From Muribaculum sp. (GTDB lineage Bacteria; Bacillota; Clostridia; Lachnospirales; Lachnospiraceae): a DNA stretch of 54,862 nt. This document shows, one piece after another, positions 16,379 through 26,104 of this stretch. The notes beneath the pieces are model-generated. The model was not told the DNA's origin. It saw only the letters and a list, made by a program, of their open reading frames with translations, and ran no database searches. The DNA lies in NCBI GenBank assembly GCA_023663735.1, contig JAMPGV010000010.1:1-54862 (forward strand), given 5' to 3'. Position 1 is the stretch's first letter. Every line of letters begins with the position of its first letter. Position numbers and translations under genes: made by a program.

Positions 16379-16431
16379 GAACTTATTTTACGGACCAATT
16401 CTGAAAAAGCGGCGCAGAAACGAGGCATAAA

Positions 16432-17460
16432 ATGAGTTTTGAATTTATTAAACGGCTTCCGACCCCGGCGGAAATTCTGGACGAATACCCGCTTCCGCAA
16501 GAACTGCGCGAACTCAAGGAACAGCGCGACGCCGAGATCCGCAACGTGATTACCGGCAGGAGCGATAAATTTCTGGTCATCATCGGACCGTGTTCCGCAG
16601 ACAACGAGGATTCCGTGTGCGATTACGTCAACCGTCTTGCCAAAATCAACGACAAAGTGAAGGATCGGCTGATTCTGGTTCCCAGAATCTACACCAACAA
16701 GCCCCGCACCACCGGAGAGGGCTACAAGGGCATGGTGCATCAGCCCAATCCGCAGGAAAAGCCCGACTTCGTGGCAGGTCTGGTCGCCATCCGCAAAATG
16801 CATATCCGGGCGTTTCAGGAGACGGGGCTTTCCTCCGCCGACGAGATGCTCTACCCCGAAAACTGGGGATATCTCGCCGACGTTCTCTCCTATGTGGCCA
16901 TCGGCGCGCGCTCGGTGGAAGATCAGCAGCACCGGCTCACCGTCAGCGGCTTCGACGTACCCGCCGGGATGAAAAACCCTACCAGCGGAGACTTCTCCGT
17001 GATGCTCAACGCCGTCTATGCAGCGCAGCATCCCCATTCCTTCATCTACCGGGGCTGGGAGGTGAATACCACCGGAAACGACATGGCTCACACCGTTCTG
17101 CGGGGCGCCACCAACAAACACGGCCAGAACACTCCCAACTACCACTACGAGGATCTGAACCGCCTGCTGGAGATGTATAACGCCATGGATTTGAAACATC
17201 CGGCCTGTGTCATCGACACCAACCATTCCAACTCCAACAAACAGTTTGAGCAGCAGGTTCGCATCGCCAAAGAGATCATGCACAACCGCAAGCTCAATCC
17301 CGATATCCACCAGCTGGTGAAAGGGCTGATGATTGAAAGCTATATCGAGGAGGGCTGCCAGAAAATCGGCGGCGGCGTGTACGGCAAATCCATCACGGAT
17401 CCCTGTCTGGGCTGGGAAGCCACCGAGAAACTGATCTATGATCTGGCCGAATACGAGTGA
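16432..17460 (+). CDS. aroF: 3-deoxy-7-phosphoheptulonate synthase (class I)
   Basis: A 342-residue enzyme that condenses phosphoenolpyruvate and erythrose 4-phosphate in the first step of aromatic amino-acid synthesis. Motifs of the type I (AroF/G/H-like) family are clear: IIGPCSADN, PRIYTNKPRTTGEGYKG, GARSVEDQQHR, GMKNPTSGD, DTNHSNSNKQ and GKSITDPCLGW. GAGG lies 7 bases ahead of the ATG. It is one of few plus-strand genes here and stands alone, divergent from the deacetylase gene and convergent with spoIIM, whose stop is 3 bases away. Which aromatic amino acid inhibits it cannot be read from sequence. Confidence 0.93.
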   Translation: MSFEFIKRLPTPAEILDEYPLPQELRELKEQRDAEIRNVITGRSDKFLVIIGPCSADNEDSVCDYVNRLAKINDKVKDRLILVPRIYTNKPRTTGEGYKGMVHQPNPQEKPDFVAGLVAIRKMHIRAFQETGLSSADEMLYPENWGYLADVLSYVAIGARSVEDQQHRLTVSGFDVPAGMKNPTSGDFSVMLNAVYAAQHPHSFIYRGWEVNTTGNDMAHTVLRGATNKHGQNTPNYHYEDLNRLLEMYNAMDLKHPACVIDTNHSNSNKQFEQQVRIAKEIMHNRKLNPDIHQLVKGLMIESYIEEGCQKIGGGVYGKSITDPCLGWEATEKLIYDLAEYE

Positions 17461-17462
17461 TT

Positions 17463-18041
17463 TTATAAAATTTTGACAAAGGCCTTAAAAATCACAGGAT
17501 TCACAAAGCTTTCCAGCGCGCAGCCGATAGCGGCGGCCGCCGCCAGCATCAGAAGAGATAATACCCGTCCGGAGAGGGCGGGTATTTTGTTGTCCCCCTG
17601 ATACGCCCCCCGCCCGTAGATCATGCGGCAGGTTCTCCCACACCACAAAAGCAATCCGTAAAGCGCCGGCCCATAGACCAGATACTGCGGCAGGGTCGCG
17701 GCCAGAGCGAGCAGGATACCCTTGACCCCATAGCGGAGAATCCCCGCCGCAAGGAACGCCCCCGCGCAGAATCCGTACCATCCCGCCGCACACACACAGG
17801 CGGCCAGCCCCAGATATGTGGTGGCAGCCAGCGCCAACACCGCGAACTCCGTCATGCGCTTGCGCAGTACAAAAACAAAAAGAACACTGCTGTCCAACGT
17901 CATGGCGGATACTTGTCTCAAGGTATTTTCATCCAACAGTCCCGTATTGTCCAGCAAAATGTTCTTTCCAAAATTCATCGTAACGATTCCGGCGGCCAAT
18001 CCCGCCAGAAAAATGTATCCGAAAGGAAATCTGTCACGCAT
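17463..18041 (-). CDS. spoIIM: Stage II sporulation protein M
   Basis: A 192-residue integral membrane protein with four or five hydrophobic segments and the C-terminal family feature GCALESFVNPVIFKAFVKIL. SpoIIM works with SpoIID and SpoIIP, the peptidoglycan remodelling machine that drives engulfment of the forespore. Its presence argues that the organism belongs to an endospore-forming lineage. The ATG at 18041 has AGGTGGAG just upstream; an in-frame start 51 bases earlier lacks this. No spoIID or spoIIP gene is nearby. Confidence 0.8.
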   Translation of the reverse strand: MRDRFPFGYIFLAGLAAGIVTMNFGKNILLDNTGLLDENTLRQVSAMTLDSSVLFVFVLRKRMTEFAVLALAATTYLGLAACVCAAGWYGFCAGAFLAAGILRYGVKGILLALAATLPQYLVYGPALYGLLLWCGRTCRMIYGRGAYQGDNKIPALSGRVLSLLMLAAAAAIGCALESFVNPVIFKAFVKIL

Positions 18042-18216
18042 CGCTCCACCTGCCTTAACTCTTTCAATATATGCGGGGCAGAGTGCGATCATGCTTTCCT
18101 TCGCTTCCTCATATCAGTATATCCATGTCAGCGCATTGTCATTTGCCGGTATGTTGTCATTATGCCATCTGCGCTTCCTTCTTATCCTCTTTCGGCTTAT
18201 TTTTTCTTTGGACGGC

Positions 18217-18759
18217 CTAATCCTCCTGTCCGTATTTTGCCGCATAGGTCAAAATACCACAGATGGTCTTGGAGTCCTGCAGCGTCCCGTCAAAAATCAT
18301 CTGCATCAGCTCCTCCACGGACCACGCCTCCACATTCAGATACTCATCCTCGTCCAGATGCTGGGTGCCGGGCCTAAGATTCCTAGCCAGATAGATGTCG
18401 ATTTTCTCATTGCAGAACGCCACCGTGGTATAAATGGAATTTAAAAGTTCCAAATCTGTACTCACATAGCCGGTCTCTTCCTCAAGCTCCCTTCCGGCCG
18501 CCTGTATGGTCGGCTCCTCTCTCCCGTTCAGCCCGCCCGCAGGGATCTCCAGCGTCTCGCGCTCCAGCGCATTGCGGTATTGGCGCACCATCAGGATCTT
18601 GCCGTCTCCCCGGACAGGCACGACTGCCGCCGCTCCCTTGTGGTCAATCAGATCCCATTTCGCTATATTGCCGTTCGGTATCTGCATGGTGTCCTGATAA
18701 TAATCAATAATGGCTCCGTGGGCAATCAATTCCCGGTTAAGGCGCTTATACTGTTCCAT
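18217..18759 (-). CDS. NUDIX hydrolase, ADP-ribose pyrophosphatase type
   Basis: A 180-residue NUDIX protein. The box is visible as GGLNGREEPTIQAAGRELEEETGY (about 74-97, matching GX5EX7REUXEEXGU with one extra residue). The family hydrolyses ADP-ribose and similar nucleoside diphosphate sugars as housekeeping. GAGGGAAACG precedes the ATG. Pairing with spoIIM downstream is, to my knowledge, common in Clostridia. 175 bases separate the two genes, and I see nothing definite in that gap. Confidence 0.9.
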   Translation of the reverse strand: MEQYKRLNRELIAHGAIIDYYQDTMQIPNGNIAKWDLIDHKGAAAVVPVRGDGKILMVRQYRNALERETLEIPAGGLNGREEPTIQAAGRELEEETGYVSTDLELLNSIYTTVAFCNEKIDIYLARNLRPGTQHLDEDEYLNVEAWSVEELMQMIFDGTLQDSKTICGILTYAAKYGQED

Positions 18760-18791
18760 CGTTTCCCTCGCTTTTTGATTTCTTGATTATT

Positions 18792-20090
18792 TCACTTCCG
18801 GCCGGATTCCTCCTGCAGAAGCTTCTCCACGCTGACAAGCTTCACACACAGCACGAACAGGTCGGCGGCCAGCGCCAGTTCCTCCGGCGTGGGGAAAGAC
18901 GGCGCAATCCGGATATTGCTGTCCCTCGGGTCTATGCCGTAAGGGAATGTCGCGCCTGCTCCGGTGAGAACTACTCCGGCCTCCTTGCATTTTGCGACAA
19001 TCGCCTTGGCACAGCCCTCCATAGCGTCAAAAGAAATAAAATATCCGCCCTCCGGCCGCGTCCATGTCCCGATTCCCGCTCCGGCCAGCTCTCTGTCAAA
19101 CACCTCCAAGACCGCCTCAAACTTGGGACGCATCAGCTCCGCATGTTTTCTCATATGAGCCTTCATTCCGTCCAGATTTTTAAAATAACGCACATGGCGC
19201 AGCTGGTTGATCTTGTCATACCCGATGGTCTGGATCGTCATCGTCTTCTCGATTTCCCGCAGATTCGCCTTGGAAGCCGCCACCGCCGCAATCCCGCCGC
19301 CCGCAAAAATGACCTTGGACGTGGAGGCAAATTCATATACCATATCCGGATTCCCGGCTTCCTCGCACGCTCCCAGAATCTCCAAAAGCGGATGATCCTT
19401 CCCCTCGTAGAGATCATGAATCGCATAGGCGTTGTCCCAATAGATTCTAAAGTCCCCCGCCGCGGGCTTCAGATTGGCAAAACGCCTCACCGTCTCATCG
19501 GAATAGACATAGCCCTGCGGATTGGAGTACTTGGGAACGCACCAGATTCCCTTGACCGCGGGATCCGACGCCGCCAATTCCTCCACCAGATCCATATCCG
19601 GCCCTTCCGGCGTCATGGGAATCGTGATCATCTCAATTCCAAAATGCTGTGTGATGGCAAAATGCCTGTCATATCCGGGAGCCGGACACAGGAATTTCAC
19701 CCGATCCAGCCTGCACCAAGGCGTACTGCCCATAACGCCGTGTGTCATGGAACGCGCCACGGCGTCGTACATAATCGTGAGGCTGGCGTTTCCGCAGACA
19801 ATCACATGTTCCGCGTCCACGCCCATCATCTCACCCATCAACTTTCTCGCCTCTGCGATGCCGAGAAGTTCGCCATAATTGCGGGCGTCTACCCCGGACT
19901 CTGTCTTCATATCGGAAGAAGCGTCCAAAATCCCAAGAAAATCCCTTCCCATATCCAGCTGCGAAGCTGCAGGTTTCCCTCTGGACATGTTCAGATTCAA
20001 GCCTTTTGCTTTGGCCTCCTCATATTCCTTGTTCAGCCGGGACTGTACGGACAACAATTCTTCTCTACTCATCTCTTGGTATGTTTTCAT
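18792..20090 (-). CDS. PLP-dependent aminotransferase (MocR-type/aspartate family)
   Basis: A 432-residue fold-type I aminotransferase. Visible are NMSRGKPAASQLDM near the N-terminus, YSNPQGYVYSDET, the WDNAYAIHDLY segment and the PLP lysine in EFASTSKVIFAGGG. It resembles the group annotated as aspartate or alanine aminotransferases (Aminotran_MocR family), without the HTH domain of MocR regulators. The ATG at 20090 has AGAGG 4 bases upstream. The frame stays open 63 codons further upstream, but that stretch crosses the rny terminator and looks non-coding. The amino-acid substrate is not determined. Confidence 0.88.
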   Translation of the reverse strand: MKTYQEMSREELLSVQSRLNKEYEEAKAKGLNLNMSRGKPAASQLDMGRDFLGILDASSDMKTESGVDARNYGELLGIAEARKLMGEMMGVDAEHVIVCGNASLTIMYDAVARSMTHGVMGSTPWCRLDRVKFLCPAPGYDRHFAITQHFGIEMITIPMTPEGPDMDLVEELAASDPAVKGIWCVPKYSNPQGYVYSDETVRRFANLKPAAGDFRIYWDNAYAIHDLYEGKDHPLLEILGACEEAGNPDMVYEFASTSKVIFAGGGIAAVAASKANLREIEKTMTIQTIGYDKINQLRHVRYFKNLDGMKAHMRKHAELMRPKFEAVLEVFDRELAGAGIGTWTRPEGGYFISFDAMEGCAKAIVAKCKEAGVVLTGAGATFPYGIDPRDSNIRIAPSFPTPEELALAADLFVLCVKLVSVEKLLQEESGRK

Positions 20091-20234
20091 ATTTCCTCTC
20101 ATTCCGCCGCATAAGCGGCCCTTTGCTGCCATGCATAATCGTATACAATCATACATCTGGTTAATCATACTATATGAAAGCCCATTAGACAAGAGTTTTT
20201 TTCCAATTCCTGAAAAATTGCAAAAATACACAAA

Positions 20235-20264
20235 AATAACCGCCGCATCACCGCGGCGGTTATT
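20235..20264 (-). terminator. Terminator of rny
   Basis: A perfect 12-bp stem AATAACCGCCGC with a 6-base loop, followed on the minus strand by TTTGTGTATTTTT. It lies about 90 bases after the rny stop and before the aminotransferase start. Confidence 0.85.
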
Positions 20265-20352
20265 CGTTTTGCTCATCACATTCTTGTTTCTGAATTGTTT
20301 TTGTTTTTAAATTTTAAATATTGCTGTCTTGAACTGTCTATGGTCCCGCAAT

Positions 20353-21915
20353 TTATTTTGCGTAATCAATCACCCGGCTCTCGCGGATCACATTGACTTT
20401 GATCTGTCCCGGATACTCCATCTCAGCTTCAATCTGTTTGGAGATCTCTCTGGCCATCAGCACCATATCGGCGTCTGAAACCTGCTCGGGTACTACCATA
20501 ACACGAACTTCACGACCTGCCTGAATAGCAAAAGACTTATCTACACCTTTGAAATTGTTTGTGATTTCTTCCAACTGTCTCAATCTGCTAGTATAGGTTT
20601 CCAATGTCTCCCTTCTAGCCCCCGGTCTTGCAGCAGAGATTGTATCAGCAGCTTGTACAATACATGCAATCAGGGATGTGGCTTCTACGTCGCCATGATG
20701 GGATTCGACTGCGTTAATTACCACAGCGTTCTCCTTATACTTTCTACAAAGCTCCGCACCAAGCTGTACATGGGAACCTTCCATCTCATGGTCAACGGAT
20801 TTACCGATGTCATGGAGAAGGCCCGCTCTCTTAGCCAGTCTCACATCAAGCCCCATTTCAGCGGCCAGCAGTCCTGACAACTGCGCCACTTCTATGGAAT
20901 GCTTCAAAGCATTCTGGCCATAGCTGGTTCTAAATTTCATCTTTCCAAGTAATCTTACAAGCTCCGGATGAATGCCGTGTACGCCCACTTCCAAGACTGC
21001 GGACTCACCTTCGCCTTTGATCATTACTTCTACTTCTCTCTGCGCCTTCTCCACCATCTCTTCGATTCTGGCCGGATGAATGCGCCCGTCAACAATTAAT
21101 TTCTCAAGAGCAATTCTTGCCACCTCGCGGCGGATGGGATCAAATCCGGATAGGATCACTGCCTCGGGCGTATCGTCGATAATCAGCTCAACGCCCGTCA
21201 TGGTCTCTAACGTGCGGATATTCCGCCCTTCACGACCGATGATTCTGCCCTTCATCTCATCGCTGGGAAGCTGTACAACCGAAATCGTTGTCTCGGAGAC
21301 ATGGTCTGCAGCACATCTCTGAATTGCTGAAACAACATATTCCTTGGCTTTCTTGTCAGCTTCTTCCTTGGCCTGACTCTCCAGTTCTTTGATCATCACG
21401 GCCGTTTCATGTTTCACTTCGTCTTCAACAATTTTCAATAAGTAGTCTTTTGCCTGTTCAGAGGTTAAACCTGAAATCCGTTCCAGTTCCTGCACACGTT
21501 GCTCATTCAGCCGGGAGACTTCATCCTTCATCTTATTGAGGGATTCTTCTCTGGCTGCCAGACTTTGCTCACGCCTCTCGATCGCATCAGCTTTCTTGTC
21601 GATGTTTGACTCTTTCTGCTGTACCCTGCGCTCGTCCCGCTGTACCTCGGATCTGCGTTCCTTGATCTCTTTGTCAAGCTCATTCTTCGTGCGAATGGTC
21701 TCTTCTTTGATCTCAAGCAACGACTCGCGCTTCTTGGTCTCCGCAGTTTTGAGTGCTTCATCGATGATCTCTCTCGCCTTCTCCTCTGCATTGCCGATGG
21801 TATTGGCCGCGGATTTCTTCAGATAAGAAACCGTAACCTTATTGGTAATCAAAGCGGTGACGAGGATGCAGACCAATGCAACTACAAGCATGATAATCAC
21901 TCCTTGCAGCGTCAT
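20353..21915 (-). CDS. rny: Ribonuclease Y
   Basis: A 520-residue membrane-tethered endoribonuclease that initiates mRNA decay in Firmicutes. An N-terminal membrane helix (about 4-24) is followed by a long charged coiled coil (40-200), a KH RNA-binding domain ([21 protein letters not shown], near 225) and an HD domain with LLHDIGK (near 365) and the conserved ESHHGDVE. The family's last residues, [14 protein letters not shown]-like, are intact. AAGGAGGTG precedes the ATG. It has its own strong promoter and terminator. Confidence 0.96.
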   Translation of the reverse strand: MTLQGVIIMLVVALVCILVTALITNKVTVSYLKKSAANTIGNAEEKAREIIDEALKTAETKKRESLLEIKEETIRTKNELDKEIKERRSEVQRDERRVQQKESNIDKKADAIERREQSLAAREESLNKMKDEVSRLNEQRVQELERISGLTSEQAKDYLLKIVEDEVKHETAVMIKELESQAKEEADKKAKEYVVSAIQRCAADHVSETTISVVQLPSDEMKGRIIGREGRNIRTLETMTGVELIIDDTPEAVILSGFDPIRREVARIALEKLIVDGRIHPARIEEMVEKAQREVEVMIKGEGESAVLEVGVHGIHPELVRLLGKMKFRTSYGQNALKHSIEVAQLSGLLAAEMGLDVRLAKRAGLLHDIGKSVDHEMEGSHVQLGAELCRKYKENAVVINAVESHHGDVEATSLIACIVQAADTISAARPGARRETLETYTSRLRQLEEITNNFKGVDKSFAIQAGREVRVMVVPEQVSDADMVLMAREISKQIEAEMEYPGQIKVNVIRESRVIDYAK

Positions 21916-22010
21916 TACAGGAGCACCTCCTTTTTATGAAATTTTCATTGTACACTTTGCCTGTAAAACAGGTTCAATAAACAATCAAACAAGCAATCTA
22001 CAACAGTATG

Positions 22011-22039
22011 ATTGTAAACTGAATTTACCGCAATGTCAA
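22011..22039 (-). promoter_or_regulatory. Promoter of rny
   Basis: On the minus strand TTGACA (22039-22034), a 17-base spacer and TACAAT (22016-22011), about 95 bases before the rny start codon. The match to the sigma-A consensus is strong. Confidence 0.8.
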
Positions 22040-22127
22040 GTGAAAGTACATAAGAGAACTGACAAAATTGCAAAATAAACAGATTTTTGTCATAAAACCG
22101 GTATAAATCCCGAAAAATGCTCCCAAA

Positions 22128-22751
22128 TCAGTCGTCCGGATCCGCCGCGGACAATGCCCGGCGGACGCTTTCTCCCGAAAAGCCCTTCCGCATTAGGAAC
22201 GCCGCCTGTTTCTGCCGCTCCGCGCTGTCCGCGGTGTCCGGGTCATAGCGGCGTTTCTCCAGCAGTCTGCGCATCATCTCCTGCTCGTCATAGACGCCTC
22301 CCTGTTCCTCCCATGCATCCCACGCTTTCCGGATTGTCTCTCTGTCGATTCCTTTGCCCTGCAGATCGGATTCTATCCGCCTTCTGCTGCGGTTCCCGCC
22401 ATGGCAGTTGATGTACTGCGCCGCATAGCGCTGATCATCCGTATAATGGAAGGACGCCACATACGCCAGCGCCTCCTCAATAATTTTCTCGGGATACCCG
22501 CCCTGCCGGAGCTTATCCCGCAGCTGGGCCGTGGTGTACTCGCGGTTCTTCAACAGGTTCATGGCGCGCAGTTTGGCATGTTTCGGCAGGATCCCATCCA
22601 TGATCTCCGCATACTCCTCCGTCTGTAGCTCTCCGCCCTCTTCCATATGGCGGCGCTGCAGTTCGCCCTTGTATAACACAAAGGCAAATTCTCCGTCCAG
22701 ATACACTTTGCCGCGCGTCTTTGTCAACTCTTCAATCCGTGTGATCCTCAT
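22128..22751 (-). CDS. recX: RecA regulator RecX
   Basis: A 207-residue, helix-rich protein of the RecX family. Three-helix modules are seen in [33 protein letters not shown] and in the later [14 protein letters not shown]. RecX binds inside the RecA filament groove and limits filament growth. Its start overlaps the recA stop by four bases (ATGA), so the two genes are translationally coupled and share LexA control. Confidence 0.92.
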   Translation of the reverse strand: MRITRIEELTKTRGKVYLDGEFAFVLYKGELQRRHMEEGGELQTEEYAEIMDGILPKHAKLRAMNLLKNREYTTAQLRDKLRQGGYPEKIIEEALAYVASFHYTDDQRYAAQYINCHGGNRSRRRIESDLQGKGIDRETIRKAWDAWEEQGGVYDEQEMMRRLLEKRRYDPDTADSAERQKQAAFLMRKGFSGESVRRALSAADPDD

Positions 22752-23842
22752 TGCGCTTCATCCTGCCCCTTTTTGGCTGTCCGCCCCGGTGCCTTCGCCT
22801 GCGCCTCCTCCGGCGCAGCCTCTTTCGATGCATTCTCTTTCAGCGCGCCGTCCAGACCATAATGATTCCTCACCTTGAGAGCGATCTCGTCGCAGACTGC
22901 GGGATTGTCCTTGAGATATTGCTTGGCGTTCTCACGCCCCTGACCGATCTTGTTCCCCTCATAGGCATACCATGCGCCGGACTTTACCACCACGTCGATC
23001 CCTGCGGCCAGATCCAGAATATCTCCCACCATGGAGATGCCCTCTCCGAACATGATGTCGAACTCCGCCTCCTTAAACGGGGGCGCGATCTTATTCTTGA
23101 CCACTTTCACGCGCGTGCGGTTCCCGATCACCTCGCCGCCCTGCTTCAGCGATTCAATGCGGCGCACGTCCAGACGGACGGAAGAATAGAATTTCAATGC
23201 CCGGCCGCCGGTGGTGGTCTCCGGATTGCCGAACATCACGCCGATCTTCTCGCGCAGCTGATTGATGAACACGACCGTACACTCGGACTTGCTGCTCACG
23301 GCAGTCAGCTTGCGCAGTGCCTGCGACATCAGTCTGGCCTGCAGTCCCACATGGCTGTCTCCCATATCGCCGTCAATCTCTGCCTTGGGAACCAGCGCTG
23401 CAACAGAGTCCACTACCACAATGTCCACAGCTCCGGAACGCACCATGGTCTCCGCAATCTCCATGGCCTGCTCGCCGTTATCCGGCTGAGAAATATACAG
23501 ATTATCGATATCCACGCCGATGTTCTTGGCGTACACGGGGTCGAGCGCATGTTCCGCATCGATAAATCCCGCGATGCCGCCCCGCTTCTGTACCTCCGCG
23601 ATCATATGCAGCGTGACGGTGGTCTTACCGCTGGACTCCGGCCCGTAGATCTCCACGATTCTTCCTCTGGGAATCCCGCCCAGTCCCAGCGCAATATCAA
23701 GGCTTAACGACCCGGTGGGAATCGTCTCCACGTTCATCTGTGCAGAAGGGTCTCCCAGCTTCATCACGGTTCCCTTTCCGTACTGCTTCTCCAACTGGCT
23801 GATCGCCGCGTCCAGTGCCTTGAGCTTCTCTTCTCTCTCCAT
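22748..23842 (-). CDS. recA: Recombinase A
   Basis: A 364-residue homologous recombination and SOS protein. Walker [10 protein letters not shown] is at 67-75, Walker B lies in [14 protein letters not shown], and the DNA-binding loops include [17 protein letters not shown]. The C-terminal tail is acidic and Ala/Lys-rich, as usual. AAGGAG lies 7-8 bases upstream of the ATG. Transcription should start from a promoter whose spacer contains a LexA box, with a second box downstream of the -10. Confidence 0.97.
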   Translation of the reverse strand: MEREEKLKALDAAISQLEKQYGKGTVMKLGDPSAQMNVETIPTGSLSLDIALGLGGIPRGRIVEIYGPESSGKTTVTLHMIAEVQKRGGIAGFIDAEHALDPVYAKNIGVDIDNLYISQPDNGEQAMEIAETMVRSGAVDIVVVDSVAALVPKAEIDGDMGDSHVGLQARLMSQALRKLTAVSSKSECTVVFINQLREKIGVMFGNPETTTGGRALKFYSSVRLDVRRIESLKQGGEVIGNRTRVKVVKNKIAPPFKEAEFDIMFGEGISMVGDILDLAAGIDVVVKSGAWYAYEGNKIGQGRENAKQYLKDNPAVCDEIALKVRNHYGLDGALKENASKEAAPEEAQAKAPGRTAKKGQDEAQ

Positions 23843-23863
23843 ATCCTATCTCCTTTTCGCAAG

Positions 23864-23917
23864 GAACAAATGTTCTTGTCTTTCTTCCAGAATAAAACAT
23901 CTGTTCGGTTTTGTCAA
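23864..23917 (-). promoter_or_regulatory. recA promoter with two LexA boxes
   Basis: Minus strand: TTGACA (23917-23912), a 17-base spacer, TATTCT (23894-23889). CGAACAGATGTTTT (23907-23894) fills the spacer and matches the Gram-positive SOS box CGAACRNRYGTTYC except at the last base. A second, perfectly palindromic core GAAC-N4-GTTC lies at 23864-23875, between the -10 and the ribosome binding site. LexA bound at either site should block transcription until DNA damage. Confidence 0.85.
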
Positions 23918-23948
23918 TCACATTTTTTATAAAACCAGAATACCGCAC

Positions 23949-24209
23949 ACGATGTCCATTAAAACTCCCTCAAAGGCATCCCTCCTGACTATTCTCTAAA
24001 TTGTTCATCTGAAATCTGTGGCGAAATGCCAGAATGCAAAGAATCGTATGCGGACGGACGCGTCCACATACAATACAGCACAGCGGGGCGCATAAGACTG
24101 CCCTCGCTGTCCCGAAAGCAAATTTATTGACGGATTGATTATAACACAATACCATCCCCGCCGGCAAGCAGGAATTAGAAATTTATAGACGGCGCGTCCG
24201 GTGCGGCTC
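23949..24209. other. Gap between recA promoter region and cinA
   Basis: About 260 bases without a credible gene. The only structure I see is a hairpin at 24080-24110, ACAGCG...CGCTGT with an inner GG/CC extension, downstream of cinA on the minus strand. It has no T-run. No RNA gene was recognised. Confidence 0.4.
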
Positions 24210-25475
24210 CTATTTTTTCCCGAACGTCACATCGCTGATATACTCCAGAATACAGCTGCGCATCAGGGTCAGGGCGGCCGATACGGCGCTCTCCCGCACT
24301 TTGGCGCGGCTGCCGCTGAAATGATACTCCCGCACCTTCACTTTGCCCTTGATATTGCAGGCAATATAGACCAATCCCACGGGTTTTTCCTTCGTCCCGC
24401 CGTCCGGCCCGGCAAGCCCGGTGACTGATACGGTCACGTCGCATTTACTCAGATTGGCGGCTCCTCTGGCCATCTCCTCCGCCGTCCGGGCGCTGACTGC
24501 GCCGTATTTCTGGAGCGTAGATTTCTTGACGCCGAGCAGCTTGCGCTTGGCTTTATTGGAATAAGTCACCAGACCGGATTTGAACACTTCGGAAGAGCCG
24601 GGTACATTCACCAGCCGCGCCGACAGAAGCCCTCCGGTGCAGGACTCTGCGCAGGTCAACGTCAGCTTGTTCGCAAGAAGCAGCTCTTCCACTGCCTTCT
24701 CCAAGGTCACGTCCTCCTCCGTGGTATAAATGTTCTCTCCGAAACGACTCTTTAATTCCTTCACCATCGGCTTGGTCAGCTTCTTGGCCTCTTTCCCGTC
24801 CTTGGCCGACGCGGTGACGCGGATGTGGACCTCCCCGGTCTTGGCATAGGTGGCCAGCGTGGGATTGCTCTGGGCGTCAATCAGATCCTTCACCTCAGTC
24901 TCCACCATACTCTCCCCAAGCCCGCAGATCTTCACGGTCTGGGAATAAATGACTCCCGGAGTCAATCTCTCCAGATAAGGCTTTACCTGCTCCGCAAACA
25001 GCGGAATCAGCTCCCCGGGAGGCCCGGGCAGAAGGATCACTTTCGCCTTGTCCCCCTCTATAATCAGTCCCGGCGCCGTGCCGTTGGGATTGTCCAAAAC
25101 CAAAGCCCCCGCCGGCACCAGCGCCTGTTTCCAATTGTTGTCCGTGGGCGTGCTGCCCCGCAGGGCAAAAAACGCCTCGATGCGCGCTCGCCACCCCGCA
25201 TCCTCAATGAGTTCCAAGCCGCAGACCTTGGCGGCGGTCTCTTTGGTCAGATCATCCTCCGTAGGTCCTAAGCCCCCGGAACAGATCACGATATCGGAGC
25301 GTTCCATGGCACTCTGTAAAGCCCCTGTAAGCCGCTCCTCGTTGTCTCCCACCACGCTCTGGTAATAGCAGGACAATCCCAGCCCCGCACACTGTTCCGC
25401 CAGATAAGCCGCATTGGTATTCACGATATTGCCCAAAAGAATTTCCGTTCCCACACTAATCAGTTCTACCGTCAT
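24210..25475 (-). CDS. cinA: CinA: competence/damage-inducible protein, NMN amidohydrolase type
   Basis: A 421-residue protein. The N-terminal MoaB/MogA-like half begins ELISVGTEILLGNIVNTNAAYLAEQ and includes CSGGLGPTEDDLTKETAA. The C-terminal CinA/PncC half (from about 255) shows CAESCTGGLLSARLVNVPGSSEVFKSGLVTYSN and GLAGPDGG. Known relatives act in pyridine nucleotide salvage. The ATG at 25475 overlaps the pgsA stop (ATGA) and gives the standard length; upstream in-frame codons lie inside pgsA. The pgsA-cinA-recA order is typical of Firmicutes. Confidence 0.94.
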   Translation of the reverse strand: MTVELISVGTEILLGNIVNTNAAYLAEQCAGLGLSCYYQSVVGDNEERLTGALQSAMERSDIVICSGGLGPTEDDLTKETAAKVCGLELIEDAGWRARIEAFFALRGSTPTDNNWKQALVPAGALVLDNPNGTAPGLIIEGDKAKVILLPGPPGELIPLFAEQVKPYLERLTPGVIYSQTVKICGLGESMVETEVKDLIDAQSNPTLATYAKTGEVHIRVTASAKDGKEAKKLTKPMVKELKSRFGENIYTTEEDVTLEKAVEELLLANKLTLTCAESCTGGLLSARLVNVPGSSEVFKSGLVTYSNKAKRKLLGVKKSTLQKYGAVSARTAEEMARGAANLSKCDVTVSVTGLAGPDGGTKEKPVGLVYIACNIKGKVKVREYHFSGSRAKVRESAVSAALTLMRSCILEYISDVTFGKK

Positions 25476-26104
25476 TTTGCACCATCCTTCATCACATCCC
25501 GATTCTTCCACAAATAGTCCGCCAGAGAAATCACCGTCAGCGCCAGCGCGATCCACATGATACAGTCCGTGGCGGCCGCAAACCATTCCTCGCTCCCGAA
25601 GAGCGTCCCAAAATCCGCATCTTTCACGATCATCATGCAGATCATAATCATCTGAAACGTGGTCTTAAACTTTCCCCAATAGCTTGCCGCAATCACCACG
25701 CCGTTATCCGAGGCGATCAGCCTGAAGCCGCTGATAATAAACTCCCTGCTGATAATCACCACCACCACCCAAGAGGGGATTCTGGCCATCTCCACCAGCA
25801 CGATCATCGCCGCACACACCAGAAGCTTATCCGCCAGCGGATCCATAAACTTTCCGAAATTAGTCACCAGATTGTATTTTCTGGCAATCTTGCCGTCCAG
25901 AAGATCCGTGAGACTGGCCACGATAAAAATTGCCAGCGCCGCATATTCCGCATAGATGTTTTGGCCGCCAAAGAGCGACTCCACCCAATCCCATCCCTGA
26001 AAACTCCCCAGCAGGATCAGAACGAACGGCACGATCAAAACGACCCGGAAAATCGTCAGCCGGTTGGGCAGGTTCATTGTTGTTTTCTTCGCGTTTTCAC
26101 TCAT
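25472..26104 (-). CDS. pgsA: CDP-diacylglycerol-glycerol-3-phosphate 3-phosphatidyltransferase
   Basis: A 210-residue membrane enzyme that makes phosphatidylglycerol phosphate from the CDP-diacylglycerol supplied by CdsA. The CDP-alcohol phosphotransferase motif is visible as DLLDGKIARKYNLVTNFGKFMDPLADKLL (DGxxARxxxxxxxxGxxxDxxxD). The first ATG overlaps the rimO stop by 8 bases. An internal ATG at 26077 (MNLPNRLTIFR) matches the usual family N-terminus better, but neither start has a strong ribosome binding site. Confidence 0.94.
   Translation of the reverse strand: MSENAKKTTMNLPNRLTIFRVVLIVPFVLILLGSFQGWDWVESLFGGQNIYAEYAALAIFIVASLTDLLDGKIARKYNLVTNFGKFMDPLADKLLVCAAMIVLVEMARIPSWVVVVIISREFIISGFRLIASDNGVVIAASYWGKFKTTFQMIMICMMIVKDADFGTLFGSEEWFAAATDCIMWIALALTVISLADYLWKNRDVMKDGAK

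Noticed and set aside
16285-17310. Minus-strand open frame opposite the DAHP synthase
   Set aside because: The plus strand carries every DAHP synthase signature and a promoter; the minus frame is a shadow.
18783-20114. Plus-strand open frame of 443 codons opposite the aminotransferase
   Set aside because: The minus-strand protein has the PLP lysine and other family motifs; the plus frame has none.
24175-24444. Minus-strand frame overlapping the cinA 3' end
   Set aside because: A different frame of cinA, whose C-terminal domain is intact; no start signal.
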